38,032 nt of DNA from positions 1 to 38,032 of the forward strand of contig CANQPH010000031.1 in NCBI GenBank assembly GCA_947625675.1, in the 5' to 3' direction. Origin of the DNA: an uncultured Acetatifactor sp. Its GTDB lineage: Bacteria > Bacillota > Clostridia > Lachnospirales > Lachnospiraceae. A program made the position numbers and the translations under genes. The notes beneath the pieces are model-generated. The model ran no database searches and was not told where the DNA came from. It was given only the letters and a program-made list of their open reading frames with translations. Below, piece after piece: positions 1 through 8,298 of this stretch (within the stretch, counting starts at the first letter, position 1; the number at the start of each line of letters is the position of its first letter).

Positions 1-67
1 CATCCGGAAATATTTCTCGTATATGCATTTTTTCGCCCTCCTACTGTCTTCTCGAATAACTATACCA

Positions 68-118
68 AACATTTCGGCACATTACAATAACATTTCGGAA
101 CATTTCGAATCTTTTCGA
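68..118. repeat. Short direct repeats of AACATTTCGR
   Basis: The 10-base unit AACATTTCGG occurs at 68-77 and 89-98 and, with one change, at 99-108; a weaker copy (TCTTTTCGA) follows at 110-118. The last copies are spaced about one helical turn apart. They lie between the end of mcrC and the left edge of the window. They could be an operator for a gene further left or simple sequence decay. Nothing else is visible in positions 1-143. Confidence 0.35.
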
Positions 119-143
119 TACTTTGTAATGTTTCTTACCCCCA

Positions 144-1193
144 TCACCCCAACTCAAACCCTTTCCTCACAATATCATCCAACTGCGCCTTTATCTCCGC
201 AAAGTCACAATTCAAATCCAGGGTCTTAACCCCAATGTCACTCCCGCCCATTCGATAAGTACGATCCGGCTGTATTTTATCCGTCGTTTTTGCATAAAGG
301 AGCAGACCGGCAACCTTCCCGCTATTGTCTTTATCGAGGTTTTTCACATAGGTAAAAATTTGGTATAAGTTTCCGGAATGAATGGTATACGTGTCGTACT
401 GGGATTGCATGGTATGGGAATAATATTTCGCATCAATGATTAGGGTGCTCTCTGCGTTTTTCAGGGTAATATCCGTTTGCATGACTGGCAGAAAGTCTGC
501 CGTTCCATCATCCAGATTCCAAGGAATTTGGTCCGCATTGGGATGCAGGTACGGATGGTGATACCGGTAGTATTCGAGAATGAATTTTTCATATAGTCTG
601 CACATGCGCTGATCGTCAAGGAAGCTCGCCCATTTCACCTCGCCTTTTTCAGTTGACAGGAGCAGTCCCTCCAAAACAAGGTGACAGACATTCAAAAGCA
701 TTCTATAGTTCTGGTTGCACTTCTGGAATCTTATGGTGCTCCACTTGATTTCTGCTTTCTCAATTTCCTCAACCTCATCAAAATACAGCAGGTTTTTCTT
801 CAATAACGCTTTTCTTTCCGGTTTCACGTCCGCATTTCTGAAAAGAAGCCGCATAGCAGTCTTCAGGATCCGGTTATACAAATTGTTGACGGACAGCTCG
901 TCGAAATGGCAGTATAATTCCTGTTTCTTCGTCAGCTTGTTTTGCAGCGTCTTTTGAAAGTTCAAATGACCCCTTAAGGTGGAAAGATTGTCTTCATGTA
1001 AAACATATTCTTTATACAGACCCTGCTTTAACTGCTTGGACACGCCCTTTCCCAAAATGGCGGCAAACATATCATAAATATTTTCAAAATGCTCTGTGGC
1101 GATTTCCGCATAATTGTCATGCCTGAGAACCTGAAAAGCATAGGTCAGCATATAGTAAATGTTCTGAATGAAAATGCTTTTATCGCTGGTCAT
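144..1193 (-). CDS. mcrC: McrC-family nuclease subunit of a McrBC-type restriction system
   Basis: This 349-residue protein resembles McrC, the PD-(D/E)xK endonuclease partner of the McrB GTPase; the pair cleaves DNA carrying modified cytosine. The C-terminal half shows a nuclease core with D241 followed by the strand LIIDAKYY, giving D254-A-K256 as metal-binding and catalytic residues. The N-terminal 200 residues are the helical region that contacts McrB in characterised McrBC. Length and frame look intact. Its start codon overlaps the mcrB stop by one base (TAATG), so the two are translationally coupled. Because the upstream mcrB has lost its nucleotide-binding motifs, this subunit probably has no working motor. 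The family call is secure; cutting activity is unlikely in this context. Confidence 0.85.
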   Translation of the reverse strand: MTSDKSIFIQNIYYMLTYAFQVLRHDNYAEIATEHFENIYDMFAAILGKGVSKQLKQGLYKEYVLHEDNLSTLRGHLNFQKTLQNKLTKKQELYCHFDELSVNNLYNRILKTAMRLLFRNADVKPERKALLKKNLLYFDEVEEIEKAEIKWSTIRFQKCNQNYRMLLNVCHLVLEGLLLSTEKGEVKWASFLDDQRMCRLYEKFILEYYRYHHPYLHPNADQIPWNLDDGTADFLPVMQTDITLKNAESTLIIDAKYYSHTMQSQYDTYTIHSGNLYQIFTYVKNLDKDNSGKVAGLLLYAKTTDKIQPDRTYRMGGSDIGVKTLDLNCDFAEIKAQLDDIVRKGFELG

Positions 1194-2442
1194 TAGTCGT
1201 TAAAAACCACTCTCAGAATGTTCTGCCACCTCTGAAGTTTTGCGGTATCGTCAAACCAATATTCCTCTAACGTCGGTATGATATCATATTCCACAACGGA
1301 CTGTATCCATTCATCCGTGCATTCGGTCTGATTGCAAAAATAACTATGTCCTATGCAAAAACCGCTCCCCAGGGAACTGTCTTTAATGATCGCCGCATTT
1401 AAATCCATTACTTTTTCAATCAGCAGATTGAAGGTTTCATTGTCCAGTTTTTTCATATATTTTTGAAAGCCATCTGAAGTAAATCCCGGCTCCATCAAAT
1501 AGAAACTGAATCGCCTTCTAAGAGCATAGTCGATCATCGCCAGACTGCGGTCCGCCGTGTTCATCATGCCGATAAGATACACGTTTTCCGGGACGGAAAT
1601 TGTGTGCTGTCAATTGCGTTCTCGTCGCCAGAATTCCCATTTTGCGCACTGCCAACTGTTTTCTCGTCATCAGGTTTTTCCTCCTGAACATCTCCTGATA
1701 CTTTCTCCTCAGAAGCGTCTGACTGGTCTTGTCCCTGATCAACCTTCTTTTCCTCCTGCGGCGTTTTCTTTAACAACCTCGCTGAAATGTAATAGCAAAT
1801 ATCAAATGCCAGGATTCTATAAAATGGATCCTCATAACAGGAATCGTCCAAAGCCTCATGGAACAATGTCACCAGAGACTGTTCCCCGGCAATCGTTTCA
1901 GCAATAGTGCTGATCAGCTCATCATTTCCTTTTATATTGTTTGGCGTATTCCCTTTTTTAGGGGCAAAACTGCTTTCAAGGAAACGGCAGGTATCCCGGC
2001 ACACGGTATATTTGTACACATTATATTTTTCCGGATATTTCAGCCACAGATACACTGTGATAGCCATGGGCCTTTGGTAATGCTGCATCCCGGGCGACAA
2101 ACGATTACAGAGCTCTTCGGCAGCCGCCTGAAACTGAACCATTCTATCGATCATGTCCTTCGATTCATCGTACAGATTGATGAACATTCCCCTTACGGTT
2201 TCCGGATCCTGGAGCGCATATCCATAAATCATCCTGCGGGGAAAGTTATTCATGGAACCCAGGAAGCCATATATATTGTTTGTAGCGGCATAAAACATCT
2301 CGGCAAAATTTTCAGCGTTTATATCCCATGTTGCCTTGAAGTTCTTTATAGCCTCCCATTTAAATTTTTCATCAGGCCACCTTTCCTTAAAAATGGACTC
2401 ATACTGCTTTATTACGCTTTTTAATTTTTCCTGATTAATCAT
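1193..2442 (-). pseudogene. mcrB: McrB-type AAA+ GTPase with internal deletion and frame change
   Basis: Two reading frames make up the remains of mcrB. The first (2442 to 1564, 292 residues) is an N-terminal domain followed by a hydrophilic E/D/Q/S-rich linker. The second (about 1605 to 1193) begins at VPENVYLIGMMNTADRS, the sensor-1 segment characteristic of McrB, and continues with ALRRRFSF carrying the arginine finger. The frames meet near 1570-1610. No GxxGxGKT Walker A and no Walker B is present in either piece, so the AAA+ segment between linker and sensor 1 is gone. A GTP-driven motor cannot be made from this gene. The 2442 start overlaps the stop of a 40-codon ORF (ATGA). A site-specific DNA-binding role for the surviving N-terminal piece cannot be excluded. 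Confidence 0.8.
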
Positions 2443-2561
2443 TGTGTACCGCCTTTTCTAAAGTTGCGCAAAAATTCATTAAAAGTATCAGTGAATTTTC
2501 CAATGACCATAGCGCTTTTCATCCAGTATCTATCGCCAGAATACACGCTCACGGATACCAT
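2439..2561 (-). CDS. Small 40-residue ORF upstream of mcrB, function unknown
   Basis: An ATG at 2561, preceded by GAGGAC, opens a 40-codon frame that ends in a TGA overlapping the mcrB ATG in the classic ATGA arrangement. The product starts MVSVSVYSGDRYW and ends FLRNFRKGGTQ. I recognise no family. The tight coupling suggests it is either a true small protein or the 3' remnant of a larger gene once preceding mcrB. The island has been damaged elsewhere, so a remnant is at least as likely. Confidence 0.35.
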   Translation of the reverse strand: MVSVSVYSGDRYWMKSAMVIGKFTDTFNEFLRNFRKGGTQ

Positions 2562-2571
2562 TGATGTCCTC

Positions 2572-3574
2572 TTATCCCATCTTACCAGCTTCCAACGCTC
2601 GGTATTCCTGATTTAATTCCCGTAGTAATTCTTCTTCGCTTGGTAAATACAATTTGTATTTAGATGCAAAAATCTGTGTTTCATTTTCTGGTAATGTATA
2701 CTTAACTACAGATTCACTTTTATCTGCACACAAAATAATACCAATCGGTGGATTATCTCCCTCATTCATAAGCTCTCGTTCATAATAATGAACATACATC
2801 TGCATCTGTCCTAAGTCCTGATGTGTTAAATCCCCAACCTTTAAATCTATCAAAACAAAACATTTTAAGATATAATTATAAAATACAAGGTCAATTCTAA
2901 AATGACGTCCATCAAATGTTATTCTTTTTTGCCTTGCGACAAATGAAAACCCCCTGCCAAGTTCCAAAAGGAACTTCTGTAAATGTGTAATTAACGCTTG
3001 CTCTAAATCACTTTCATAAAAATCATCATTTGGTGTCAGCCCAAGAAATTCCAACACATATGGGTCTCGGATGATATCTTCCGGCTTCTTTGTAGGCTCT
3101 AACGTCCGTATTTCTGCCGCAACTTGCTTCTTTATTTTTACTGGATAATAATCTTTCATAGAAAAAGGAATTTATCTGACGCTCTAATTGCCTGGTACTC
3201 CATTGAGATTTTACAGCTTCCTGCGTATAAAAGTCTCGCGCATTTTCATTCTCCACTCGCATCAGAAGCCGATAATGCGTCCAACTCAATTCGCTACGCA
3301 ATGCGTAGCTATTTGGAAATGTTAAATAAAACTGCCTCATATTTTTTAAATTGGCAACCGTAAATCCTTTTCCGAAATCCCGTGTCATTTGCTTTGAAAG
3401 CTCTTTTAGCAATCCTGTACCATATTCTGCCTTCTCATTTCCGCCTTGTTCTTCAATGATTAATTTTCCAATATTCCAGTAGGCTTCAACCATTGCAAAA
3501 TTAGCTGTTTGGTAGACTTTATTTCTTGCCGAAATTAAAATTTCTTTGATTTCATTATAAAAAGATGTGTTCAT
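2572..3574 (-). pseudogene. YhcG/DUF1016-family PD-(D/E)xK nuclease, split by a single-base frameshift
   Basis: The N-terminal frame (from 3574) has the DUF1016 N-terminal domain, with AYWNIGKLI, GFTVANLKNMRQFY and LSWTHYRLLMRV. It reads into RQINSFFYERLLSSKNKEA and then leaves frame. The next frame continues VAAEIRTLEPTKKPEDIIRD and holds the C-terminal nuclease domain with RIDLVFYN and FVLIDLKVG (D and DLK catalytic residues). Removing one A from the GCAAGTT run (plus-strand 3121-3127) restores a continuous protein of about 334 residues, close to the family's usual size. The gene is therefore full length apart from one extra base. It may be a genuine pseudogene, a phase-variable state or a sequencing error. 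YhcG-like proteins are often found in defence islands; their exact role is poorly defined. Confidence 0.8.
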
Positions 3575-3631
3575 CTTATTGACTTCATCCTTTCATTTAC
3601 AGTCTATTGATTGGTCCTTTAAATTATCAAA

Positions 3632-5650
3632 TTACAACTCATATGCAACAGCAATTTGGGTAAAGGTATCAGCTTTTTCTCGCCCTTCCGTATCACTTAC
3701 CTCTGCCATTAATTCATTTGCCATTTGCTCTTTATCATACTTCAATCGTTCTAGCATTGGCCTATGCTTTATTTCAAAACTTTTAAATATATCATCCCAA
3801 GTAAGCGCATATATTTCACAATTATCAACCTGGAAGACTAGTCCAATTTTTCCTTTATCTTCAAACGCTTTATATTGGCTTTTAACATAATCATCTACTT
3901 CTTTACATACGGCAATAAACTTCCATTTCCGTAATTCACTATTAAATTGCGGCTGTCTCCTAACGTAATCCATATAATCTTCTACTTGTCGTAATACTTT
4001 TTTCGTTAACGTAATTCTTGGTGCTTTCAATTCAACAACAATATTTTCTTCCAAGGTTGTTTCAAATGTCGTTTCAACATTTCGAGTATTGCACAAAAAA
4101 ATATCCATACGTCGTTCATTTTCCGCATCTGGATCCAATTTTGCTGTTAGATTCTCTTCTCCATATAAAATATTCCTATACTGCTCCAATGCCTTTTGCA
4201 TTCTTTGATCAGCGCTTGCTAAATTATACTGTTCACCAAAAAGCCAAAAATGCCTTTCTACAATCTTTTGTACATGATCACGTTCATTTGCAAATTTTGT
4301 CAAATCATACACAATATTCTTTAACAATTCTATTACTTTATATCTATCCTCAATGAACTTGATAGTGTCAATGATATTTTCCAAAGATGTCTTTTTTAAT
4401 ATCTTCGAAAAATCTTTTCTCTGCTGAGGTGACAATTCCACAACTTGCTCTATTATAGTTAAAACATTTTCCCTCTCTTCAGAACTCAAAAGTAAATTCA
4501 AAAAACCTAATAATGATTTTTCTTGAACCAGTTTTAATCTATGAAAGATTAATGGCTCCAATTTAAAAATTTCCTTTGTTACTCTCTTTAAGTCATTTTT
4601 TCGCATTTGTCCATATACATCATTTGGAAATTCCGGAAAAGTTTTTCTTTCAGTTATCATAGCCGTAACTACTTCTTCCGCTTTATCTGATAAATATACA
4701 CTAATTTTTTTCTCAATAAACCTTTGAATTTCTTTATGCAATTTTTTTAGAATTTTTTTCTCATCCTGAGACTCAAATAGATTAATCTGCATATCGTCAT
4801 AATCATCTATAATATTATCTTTGTCATCAAAAAAAGTGGATTTCACAAACGCACTGTGGTTAAAATCAACAGTATTATGATTAAAAGTCGTGGTTCGCTT
4901 TCCCTTGAATACATTTTTTTCATCAAAATAATAACAACAGAATTTTTCAGAGATTGATTTTTGCCATACAATTAAGTTGATTTCAAATTTATATCCATCA
5001 ATTGATATCATAGTTTTTTCACTTAACTCGGTATTTATATATTTTTCATAATCAACCTTTTCTCCATTAACTACTATCTCTACGTTTCTATTTTTATATA
5101 AATATAAAAACCAAGCGAAATCTTTGAGTAATGCAGACTCGACTACCGCAAACCTCATATTCTCCGCACTTAATGTGCTTATATTGAAAAATTTCACTTC
5201 CGTTCCAGTTGCATTTTGCCCAGATAACTGCGGTTCTGAACAATCAATCACCTCTTTTTTATCGCCCGACATAGTAATTTCATATTCTTTATATACATCG
5301 TTATCTTTATAAACAGTATGCCACTCTGCATTATTAGAAAAAGCAATAAAAGAGAATCTACCTTTTCCTTTATTCGCCTTGGATTTCATTTGTAACGACA
5401 TCAGATTCTTCTTTGATGCCAGAAAGGCACCAAACGTCTCCCCTAATTCATTGTAATTTATCCCATCACCATTATCTTTTATAAATAATTCCTTGACCCC
5501 AAATGCTTCATTAAGGGTATATTCTATACTAATTTTTGTGGCATTGGCTTCAAAACCGTTCCAGATATATTCACTTATAGCAGTTTTGTAGTCGCTTGTT
5601 ATTCCAGAAGAATCAATACTCTGGTTTTTTACACTTACGGGTATAATCAT
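3632..5650 (-). CDS. GHKL-type ATPase fused to a Shedu-like (DUF4263) nuclease; candidate defence protein
   Basis: This 672-residue protein has two recognisable ends. Residues 1-160 carry a Hsp90/MORC-like GHKL ATP-binding fold: the N box is E27-x3-N31 with A35 nearby, the G1 box is D59-N-G61-D-G63, the lid glycines are NKGKGRFSF (93-101), and a GTEVKF strand lies near 149-154. Residues 160-450 are a transducer and helical region of unknown identity. Residues 455-625 resemble the Shedu nuclease: HFWLFGEQYNL (467-477) matches the Shedu motif, and D516 with E540-L-K542 forms a PD-(D/E)xK centre, followed by RQVEDY. The start has a good AGGAGA site five bases upstream. It is the first gene of the damaged island, the only large intact one, and clearly more A+T-rich than rlmD beside it. 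A defence role is inferred from domains and neighbours. Confidence 0.75.
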   Translation of the reverse strand: MIIPVSVKNQSIDSSGITSDYKTAISEYIWNGFEANATKISIEYTLNEAFGVKELFIKDNGDGINYNELGETFGAFLASKKNLMSLQMKSKANKGKGRFSFIAFSNNAEWHTVYKDNDVYKEYEITMSGDKKEVIDCSEPQLSGQNATGTEVKFFNISTLSAENMRFAVVESALLKDFAWFLYLYKNRNVEIVVNGEKVDYEKYINTELSEKTMISIDGYKFEINLIVWQKSISEKFCCYYFDEKNVFKGKRTTTFNHNTVDFNHSAFVKSTFFDDKDNIIDDYDDMQINLFESQDEKKILKKLHKEIQRFIEKKISVYLSDKAEEVVTAMITERKTFPEFPNDVYGQMRKNDLKRVTKEIFKLEPLIFHRLKLVQEKSLLGFLNLLLSSEERENVLTIIEQVVELSPQQRKDFSKILKKTSLENIIDTIKFIEDRYKVIELLKNIVYDLTKFANERDHVQKIVERHFWLFGEQYNLASADQRMQKALEQYRNILYGEENLTAKLDPDAENERRMDIFLCNTRNVETTFETTLEENIVVELKAPRITLTKKVLRQVEDYMDYVRRQPQFNSELRKWKFIAVCKEVDDYVKSQYKAFEDKGKIGLVFQVDNCEIYALTWDDIFKSFEIKHRPMLERLKYDKEQMANELMAEVSDTEGREKADTFTQIAVAYEL

Positions 5651-5703
5651 AATATTCTCCTCTCATAGGTTGTTTCAATTCTTCCACTTTTACGTTGATT
5701 ACA

Positions 5704-7317
5704 CTATCGGATTTTGGGGGAAAGCATTACCGCCGTCTCCACATGCCCTGTCATTCCGAACTGGTCCACGGCCCTGACCCTTTTCACTTCATATCCGCCC
5801 TCCCGCAGGATTTTCACGTCCCTCGCCAGGGTGGCGGAGTCGCAGCTCACGTACACGATTCGTTCTGGCCGCATTTGAAGCATGGTTTGCAGACATTCAC
5901 CATCGCAGCCCTTCCGGGGAGGATCCACCACAATCACGTCCGGATGGCGCATTTCAACAGCCTTCTCGTCATTTACTTCCCCAATACCCGTCTCTTCGAC
6001 TTCTTCCCCTTTCCCATAGAAAGCGGGCAGCACTTCTTCCGCCCTGCCCACGAAGAATTCCACGTTGGTGATTCCGTTGCGCACCGCATTTTCCCTGGCG
6101 TCCGTCACGGCCTGCTCCACCGTTTCCACCCCATAGACCCTCCTGGCCCCGGCGGCCAGGAACAGGGAAATGGTGCCGATGCCGCAATATAGATCCCACA
6201 CGTTTTCTTTACCTGTAAGGCCCGCATATTCCAGGGCGATGCTGTACAATTTCTCCGTCTGCACTGGATTTACCTGATAAAAAGAAAGGGGGGAGATTTT
6301 AAATTGAAGCTCCCGGCCTGTAAAAGGATAGCCCTCTTCCCTCATGTTCCGCACATGAATGGTGTCCGAAATGGCGGGGCTGCCCCACAGAAGGCGCACC
6401 TCTTTCCCCAGGATTACGTTGGTATTGTCCGTATTGATACACACGGAAATGCTGGTCATGCCCTGTACTTTTCTCAAGCGATCTATCAACTTTTCCTGGG
6501 AGGGGAGATATTCCATGGAAATATCATCGCTTTTCGGAATTTTTCCCCATTCTTTAATCGAACCTTCAACCTGATTTCCAATTTGATTTCCAGCCTGTTT
6601 TAAACTTGAACTTTTTCCCTGTTTTCCGGTTCGTCCTGCGGTTTTTCCCCTCCAATTAATCACCAGGCACACCATGATTTCGCCGCTGGCGAAGCCTTTT
6701 CGGATCAGGACGTGACGAACCAGTCCTTTTCCCGTGGTTTCATCATAGGCCGTCACATGGTTTTCTTCCATGTATTTCAGGATCAGATTTAGGATTTCCT
6801 CATTTTCCTTCGCCCCCAGGAAGCATTTGGTATTGGCGATGATGGAATGGGTTCTGGCCGCATAAAAACCGGTGACGATCCTGCCGTCTTTTCCCGTTCC
6901 CACGGGATATTGGGCCTTGTTCCGATAATGAAAAGGATCTTCCATCCCCACGATGGGCTCCATGACCGCCTTCAGCGTCTCTTCCTCCAGACCTCCGATG
7001 CGAAGCAAATTGTTCCTCACCTTGGCCTGTTTATATTCCAGTTGTTTTTCATAGGAAAGGGCCTGAAGCTGGCAGCCGCCGCACTGTCTGTGATAAGGAC
7101 AGACCGGCTCCACACGATAAGGAGAAGGTTTCAATACCTTCTCCAACTTGGCATAGCCATAATTTTTCTTCATTTTCAGGATACGGGCCTCCACCAGGTC
7201 CCCGATCACGGCATCCTTCACGAACAGGGTGAAACCTTCCGCCTTGCCGATGCCTTCCCCCTCCGTCCCCATGTCCTCGATGGACACGGTTACCAGATCA
7301 TTTTTCTGAAATTCCAT
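5704..7317 (-). CDS. rlmD: 23S rRNA (uracil-C5)-methyltransferase, RlmD/RlmCD type
   Basis: The enzyme uses S-adenosylmethionine to methylate uracil C5 in 23S rRNA. An N-terminal TRAM RNA-binding domain (about 1-60) is followed by the iron-sulphur cysteines C73, C79, C82 and C165. The methyltransferase domain has DLYCGIGTISLFLAAG for SAM binding, DPPRKG, and the catalytic C492 in YVSCDSATLARDV. In Bacillus the single homologue modifies both U747 and U1939, so the exact target cannot be read here. At 537 residues it exceeds the usual 450-460. The excess lies in a K/Q/G/S-rich stretch at about 225-267 and a smaller acidic insert around 425-445. It follows the yhaM-like gene by 15 bases in the same operon. 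GAGG precedes the ATG. Confidence 0.93.
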   Translation of the reverse strand: MEFQKNDLVTVSIEDMGTEGEGIGKAEGFTLFVKDAVIGDLVEARILKMKKNYGYAKLEKVLKPSPYRVEPVCPYHRQCGGCQLQALSYEKQLEYKQAKVRNNLLRIGGLEEETLKAVMEPIVGMEDPFHYRNKAQYPVGTGKDGRIVTGFYAARTHSIIANTKCFLGAKENEEILNLILKYMEENHVTAYDETTGKGLVRHVLIRKGFASGEIMVCLVINWRGKTAGRTGKQGKSSSLKQAGNQIGNQVEGSIKEWGKIPKSDDISMEYLPSQEKLIDRLRKVQGMTSISVCINTDNTNVILGKEVRLLWGSPAISDTIHVRNMREEGYPFTGRELQFKISPLSFYQVNPVQTEKLYSIALEYAGLTGKENVWDLYCGIGTISLFLAAGARRVYGVETVEQAVTDARENAVRNGITNVEFFVGRAEEVLPAFYGKGEEVEETGIGEVNDEKAVEMRHPDVIVVDPPRKGCDGECLQTMLQMRPERIVYVSCDSATLARDVKILREGGYEVKRVRAVDQFGMTGHVETAVMLSPKIR

Positions 7318-7332
7318 ACACTACCTCTCGCC

Positions 7333-8286
7333 TTACTTCTCCCCCAGCGTGCTTCCCCTCAGGTTGGAATCAAAAAGCCTGTTATATCCCTGCCAGCCGG
7401 AAGCGTCCGTGGAGTTTTCCAGGATTTCTTTGAAAATCTCCATCTTGGCGTCCGTGTCGTCCGCATAGTTCAGGGCCATGGCTTCCACCAGGGCCGGAAG
7501 CTTGGGCGAGCCGAATTCATATTTTCCATGATGAGCCAGGATGCAGTGCTGAAGCTCCGTCAACAGCACATGGGGAAAATCGGGAATTCCGGCCGCCTTC
7601 TCCGCCACCATCTGGGAACCCATGACGATGTGGCCCAGCAGCTGGCCATCGTCCGTGTAATCATTTTCGGGAAAAGGAGAAAACTCCTTGACCTTCCCGA
7701 TGTCATGACAGATGGCCGCCGTAAGGAGCAGATCTCTTTTCAAAATAGGATAGGCCTTGCAGTAATAATTACAAAGGTTGGTCACTCCCAAGGTATGCTC
7801 CAACAGCCCTCCCACAAAGCTGTGATGCACGGATTTGGCCGCAGAGGATTGACAAAAATTCTTTCGGAAGGACTCATCTTTTACAAAAAAATCCTCCAAC
7901 AGTTGTTTCAGATAAGGATTTTGAATGGTATCAATGTAGTGCAGGAGTTCCCGGTACATTTCCTGGATGTTCCTGGAGCTGACCGGAACGTATTCCGCAG
8001 GGTTGTACTCCCCCTCCCGGCAGGCCCGGATCCGCTTGATGTTGAGCTGCAAGGCGTTATTGAAATTGATCACTTCCCCATGGACCTCGATATAATCCAT
8101 GGCTTCGAAATCTCCGATCCCCGGGCTGTTGGGGTCCCAGACCTTGCCGTCCACCGTCCCCGTTTTATCCTGCAAAATAAGATTCTCATAGGGCTTTCCG
8201 TTCTTGGTCATAGCCGACTGTTTGTGTTTGCACAGGTAAATGTCAATGATACGGTCGCCCTCTCTCATGTCTTTAATATATTTCAT
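7333..8286 (-). CDS. yhaM: YhaM-type 3'-5' exoribonuclease (OB fold plus HD domain)
   Basis: The 317-residue product has an N-terminal OB-fold nucleic-acid-binding region (about 1-90, with LILQDKTGTVDGKVWD) and a central HD phosphohydrolase domain. Metal ligands are visible in HHSFVGGLLEHTLGV, CHDIGK and HCILAHHGKYEFG. This architecture and length match Bacillus YhaM, a 3'-5' exoribonuclease also linked to DNA replication. I chose the ATG at 8286 because AAGGAGG lies seven bases upstream; the ATG two codons earlier is too close to that site. The gene sits between an htrA-like gene and rlmD with gaps of about 12 and 15 bases, so all three probably share the promoter at 10135-10163. Confidence 0.87.
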   Translation of the reverse strand: MKYIKDMREGDRIIDIYLCKHKQSAMTKNGKPYENLILQDKTGTVDGKVWDPNSPGIGDFEAMDYIEVHGEVINFNNALQLNIKRIRACREGEYNPAEYVPVSSRNIQEMYRELLHYIDTIQNPYLKQLLEDFFVKDESFRKNFCQSSAAKSVHHSFVGGLLEHTLGVTNLCNYYCKAYPILKRDLLLTAAICHDIGKVKEFSPFPENDYTDDGQLLGHIVMGSQMVAEKAAGIPDFPHVLLTELQHCILAHHGKYEFGSPKLPALVEAMALNYADDTDAKMEIFKEILENSTDASGWQGYNRLFDSNLRGSTLGEK

Positions 8287-8298
8287 TTTCATTCCTCC

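Noticed and set aside
3293..3309. Perfect GCTACGC/GCGTAGC hairpin
   Set aside because: It falls inside the conserved N-terminal coding region of the YhcG-like gene and has no T run; probably a by-product of the codons there.
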